Shown here: piece by piece, positions 21,805 to 23,775 of the stretch
Layout of the letters: the number at the start of each line of letters is the position of its first letter
How positions within the stretch are numbered: position 1 is the first letter of the stretch
Virus record (IMG/VR): IMGVR_UViG_3300042691_016606
Coordinates: 1-23,775 of that record
DNA: 23,775 nt
Strand: one strand, 5' to 3'
Source: a virus
Notes under the pieces: generated by a model
The model's database searches: none
What the model was told of the DNA's origin: nothing
The model's input: the letters and a program-made list of their open reading frames with translations, nothing else
Program-made: the position numbers and the translations under genes

Positions 21805-22263
21805 TTATTTTTCCTTTTTAATTTCAGTTTCTTTTTTGACTCTTGGCTTTCTTGGCTTTTTAGCCGCAGGTTTTGCCTCGGCTGTAGCTGGCTTTTCAGC
21901 AGTTGTTTTTTTCTTATAAGTTCTCTTAGGCTTAGCATGCTGTATAGGTTCATCCATTACTACATTGCGCTCTTCCGCCACCACAGTACTCTTTTCTGTA
22001 ACCGGCTCCTCTTTAACTGGAATGTCACTTTCTTGAAATACTTTCATTGGCACTGGTGCCTCTTTAAAATTTTGGATTAGTGTGGCAACCATTTTTGCAG
22101 TTAAGCCGATTAAACCAAGAGTTGCCAAAACTGCAAAGACTTGCAGATATCCATTTACAGGTCGGCTAATAACATATTCACCTACCGCGGAAATTGCTAT
22201 TATTGTTAATAGTACCGCGAAGATTACGCTCCCTGCGGTTGGAGACTTAATGTAGTTTTTCAT
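21805..22263 (-). CDS. Membrane protein with histone-like basic tail
   Basis: A 152-residue protein with two membrane segments (AGSVIFAVLLTIIAISAVG, VFAVLATLGLIGLTAKMVA) and a long C-terminal tail. The tail has an acidic part (about 68-108) followed by Lys/Ala/Pro-rich repeats (KPKRTYKKKTTAEKPATAEA, KKPRKPRVKK), resembling histone H1 or AT-hook-rich tails. Such a tail could bind DNA or other acidic polymers, placing nucleic acid at the membrane. It is preceded by the element at 22282-22295. The family is not recognised; DNA binding is inference from composition. Confidence 0.65.
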   Translation of the reverse strand: MKNYIKSPTAGSVIFAVLLTIIAISAVGEYVISRPVNGYLQVFAVLATLGLIGLTAKMVATLIQNFKEAPVPMKVFQESDIPVKEEPVTEKSTVVAEERNVVMDEPIQHAKPKRTYKKKTTAEKPATAEAKPAAKKPRKPRVKKETEIKKEK

Positions 22264-22281
22264 TTTTTATTTTTAGAATTA

Positions 22282-22295
22282 GAGTTTATATACAC
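22282..22295 (-). promoter_or_regulatory. Promoter-like element GTGTATATAAACTC
   Basis: Identical over 14 bases to 17749-17762. It lies 18 bases before the ATG of the membrane protein with the basic tail, in the short gap between that gene and the one at 22312-22914. Confidence 0.45.
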
Positions 22296-22311
22296 ATAGT
22301 TGTAAAAAGTT

Positions 22312-22914
22312 CTACTCTGCCAGCGAGTCTGGAAGGAAAAGCAGCGTAGGGTTTTTCTTCTGGATATCAATGTCAGGGTAATTCTCAGAAAAAGTTTTGA
22401 CATCAAAACGAGAAGTAATTAAATGAACACCATTTTTAGTTGGTATTATTGCTTCAATTTTGTCTCCTATCGGTCTGCATAATTCGATACTTAAAACTAC
22501 TGAAGAGATAGTTGCTGCATCAAAAGTATCGATATCAACAATCCACCGCTTTTCTTGAGTTTTTATTTGGCCAACAACAGAATCAAACAGACCTTGCTGC
22601 CTGTGAGAATTGTTTTTAATGCGGTTTGCCAGGGTTGCTAACATTTCCAGGGAAACGTCGGCATGGTTTTGCTTTTGAACGTGAATGTATGCTCGTGCCT
22701 TAAACATTTCGCACAGTTGCTTGATTTCATCATATCGCTTTTCCAAGTGCTCAACGGACTCGATGCAGTACGACTTGATAGTTCTTACTGATTGATGATT
22801 GTCCCGTTCTTCGGGTGGCATATCCTTCTTTCGTTTAAAGACATAGAGCATGTAGAAATCTCCAGGGTCAGAGTACGAAAGAAGAGGCTTAATAAGTTCT
22901 AGGTTATCAATCAT
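22312..22914 (-). CDS. Hypothetical protein, possibly primase/polymerase-like fold
   Basis: A 200-residue protein of unknown function. The N-terminal part is helical (HLEKRYDEIKQLCEMF, LEMLATLANRIKNN). The C-terminal part holds RWIVDIDTFD (a D-x-D pair near residues 127-129) followed by IPTKNGVHLITSRFD, which recalls the DxD and GxH motifs of archaeo-eukaryotic primase-type enzymes. The full motif set cannot be confirmed. A QQGLFDS segment resembles the L-F-D tags of the modification proteins but is internal. It ends in TAG, showing that TAG is a stop here. Confidence 0.5.
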   Translation of the reverse strand: MIDNLELIKPLLSYSDPGDFYMLYVFKRKKDMPPEERDNHQSVRTIKSYCIESVEHLEKRYDEIKQLCEMFKARAYIHVQKQNHADVSLEMLATLANRIKNNSHRQQGLFDSVVGQIKTQEKRWIVDIDTFDAATISSVVLSIELCRPIGDKIEAIIPTKNGVHLITSRFDVKTFSENYPDIDIQKKNPTLLFLPDSLAE

Positions 22915-22915
22915 G

Positions 22916-23194
22916 TTAATTATTTGTTATGTAAAAATCAGCGCCGGTTCCTTTTGCGTAGTGAACTGAAACGCCTTTAGGTGTGTGTAATTCCACAAAC
23001 ATAGGTGCGCCTGTGTTATGGCAGAATTCCACTTCCCGTTCCACTGGGCGTATTTCAGTAATGAGTAGCCGTGTAGGGCCCAGAATGCGTAGGAAGGAAC
23101 CCTCAATATCCAAATCCTCGTCAATGGTTATCTTTACACAGTCGTCACTTGTTGCAACCACTGACCAATCGTGAAGTGCAGGTATCGCGTGCAT
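22916..23194 (-). CDS. Hypothetical protein
   Basis: A 92-residue unrecognised protein, predicted mainly beta (SVVATSDDCVKITIDEDLD, RLLITEIRPVEREVEF, GVSVHYAKGTGADFYI). Might be a small beta-barrel or sandwich. It starts one base after the stop of its upstream neighbour and ends one base before the next start, so the three genes are co-transcribed. Confidence 0.55.
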   Translation of the reverse strand: MHAIPALHDWSVVATSDDCVKITIDEDLDIEGSFLRILGPTRLLITEIRPVEREVEFCHNTGAPMFVELHTPKGVSVHYAKGTGADFYITNN

Positions 23195-23195
23195 C

Positions 23196-23480
23196 TTATT
23201 GAAAATAGTAGTTAGTGATTATTTCCTCCACATCTTCGCCTGCCTCGATATAGAAAAGATTTGTAGGATGCACGTCCTTTGTGGAGTTTCGGTAAAAACC
23301 ACGTTGAACAACTACCTTAATGTTACGGTCAGTTCTTTGCAATGTAACACGGTCGTTAAAGATATTGTAGACCGCCTCGGTCACTTCCACCGTATCAGCT
23401 TTGTCGTATACTACAGTCATTAAATGAGCGTTCAAATCCTGACATAAATCTACCGGGATGCCTAATTCTTTTGTTTCCAT
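23196..23480 (-). CDS. Hypothetical protein
   Basis: A 94-residue acidic protein without a known family. It has a central beta-like part (DRVTLQRTDRNIKVVVQRGF) and an acidic C-terminus (YIEAGEDVEEIITNYYFQ). It is the first gene behind the second terminator-promoter cassette, with the A-rich leader AAATTAAAAATAAT directly before its ATG. Confidence 0.55.
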   Translation of the reverse strand: METKELGIPVDLCQDLNAHLMTVVYDKADTVEVTEAVYNIFNDRVTLQRTDRNIKVVVQRGFYRNSTKDVHPTNLFYIEAGEDVEEIITNYYFQ

Positions 23481-23492
23481 ATTATTTTTAAT

Positions 23493-23512
23493 TTGTTAGT
23501 ATAAAATTAACC
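23493..23512 (-). promoter_or_regulatory. Promoter-like sequence after terminator, copy B
   Basis: Identical to 21588-21607. It lies between a terminator and the gene starting at 23480, where a new transcript would have to begin. Confidence 0.45.
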
Positions 23513-23544
23513 AAAAAAAACCCAAAGAGTACAATCTTTGGGTT
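23513..23544 (-). terminator. Rho-independent terminator, copy B
   Basis: Minus strand: stem AACCCAAAGA, loop TTGTAC, stem TCTTTGGGTT, then a run of T. It begins about 8 bases after the upstream stop codon. Confidence 0.85.
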
Positions 23545-23552
23545 AAAAGTTA

Positions 23553-23775
23553 TTAACAATTTTCCGTTACCTGAAAGAACGGTTTACTCCATTTAGGTTT
23601 TACTGCTTTCCATGCAATATCATCAGCGGGCCTACCGTCCAGGAAGCGAAAGACAAAATGTTTTAACGGTTCATCTGTTAAGGCTTCCGCATATTCCTTT
23701 CGGTCAGCTTCACCCAGCTTTCGTGTCAGCCGGTCAAAAACTTCATGCGCATCCCACAGCAAATCTGAGTGTTTA
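23553..23775 (-). CDS. C-terminal fragment, possibly RNA ligase
   Basis: Only the last 73 residues lie in the window; the frame stays open to the edge, so the start is outside. The visible part is helical and charged (HEVFDRLTRKLGEADRKEYA) and ends LKHFVFRFLDGRPADDIAWK followed by AVKPKWSKPFF. The pattern of a short hydrophobic stretch, DGR/K, IxWK and a KP segment resembles the ends of T4 Rnl1-type RNA ligases as I recall them, but the catalytic part cannot be seen. A TTG at 23762 could serve as a start, but nothing favours it over read-through from the edge. Confidence 0.5.
   Translation of the reverse strand, partial: KHSDLLWDAHEVFDRLTRKLGEADRKEYAEALTDEPLKHFVFRFLDGRPADDIAWKAVKPKWSKPFFQVTENC

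Larger units (their letters stand above)
23493..23563 (-). repeat. Intergenic cassette, copy B
   Basis: A 71-base partner of 21588-21657. Here the first part (AAAATTGTTAATAACT on the minus strand) forms the end and TAA stop of the upstream gene; in copy A the same bases are non-coding. Confidence 0.8.

Noticed and set aside
22312-22317. Stop-codon reassignment, as known in some large phages
   Set aside because: TAG ends the genes at 22312 and 6267, TGA ends those at 649 and 14841, and the reading frames are otherwise normal.
22600-22660. QQGLFDS in the protein at 22312-22914 as another clamp-type tag
   Set aside because: The core matches, but it is internal and a single occurrence, so it was not counted with the terminal tags.
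1-23775. CRISPR arrays, insertion sequences or integrase/attachment sites
   Set aside because: No regularly spaced repeats, transposase motifs, terminal inverted repeats or recombinase genes were seen.

Overview
The window looks like a stretch of a large double-stranded DNA phage genome. Every gene I can support lies on the minus strand. The genes are packed end to end with ATGA and TAATG overlaps, no stretch over 300 bases lacks a gene, and many products are small and unrecognised. Typical T4-type functions are mixed in: an ECF-like sigma factor, a thymidylate-synthase-family enzyme, a dNMP kinase, base glycosyltransferases, DNA methyltransferases, a MazG-like protein and a lone tRNA-like gene. 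Shine-Dalgarno sites are rare, and A-rich leaders sit in front of starts (for example TAAAAATAAAAAATG). That suggests a Bacteroidota host, but this is inference. TAA, TAG and TGA all act as stops, so the code is standard.

Layout in plus coordinates (transcription runs right to left). 1-2722: three glycosyltransferases, the first cut by the window edge. 2737-3756: three small unknown genes. 3763-15236: a DNA-modification island with a dCMP-hydroxymethylase-like enzyme, a dNMP kinase, a small lipoprotein, an endonuclease/exonuclease/phosphatase-family enzyme, a GT-A glycosyltransferase, two tandem C5-methyltransferase-like paralogues, a GT-B protein resembling T4 beta-glucosyltransferase, an N6/N4-type methyltransferase, a clear homologue of T4 alpha-glucosyltransferase, a fused sugar nucleotidyltransferase/kinase and an HAD phosphatase. 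15336-20516: a possible uracil-glycosylase-fold protein, a zinc-ribbon protein, the sigma factor, small membrane proteins, a pol-beta-type nucleotidyltransferase, a metallophosphoesterase, a MazG-like protein and unknowns. 20531-20608: an odd tRNA. 20616-23775: a Band 7 protein, two small membrane proteins, several unknowns and a gene cut by the right edge.

The main reading is a T4-like but rearranged pathway for glycosylated 5-hydroxymethylcytosine (or a related base). A dCMP-specific enzyme would make the modified nucleotide and a dNMP kinase would activate it. Two or three glycosyltransferases would decorate it after replication, and the nucleotidyltransferase/kinase fusion with the HAD enzyme could supply an unusual sugar donor. 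The most unexpected signal is a short terminal peptide shared by unrelated enzymes of the island. Four proteins end in T-x-L-F, two others begin M-(A/P)-L-F-D-A-P, and the sigma factor ends Q-L-F-E-E. Codons differ between copies, so selection acts on the peptide. I propose that it docks these proteins on the phage sliding clamp, coupling DNA modification and perhaps late transcription to replication.

Regulatory signals include an element reading GTATATAAAC or GAATATAAAC upstream of several genes, and a roughly 70-bp cassette (terminator hairpin plus promoter-like sequence) present twice.
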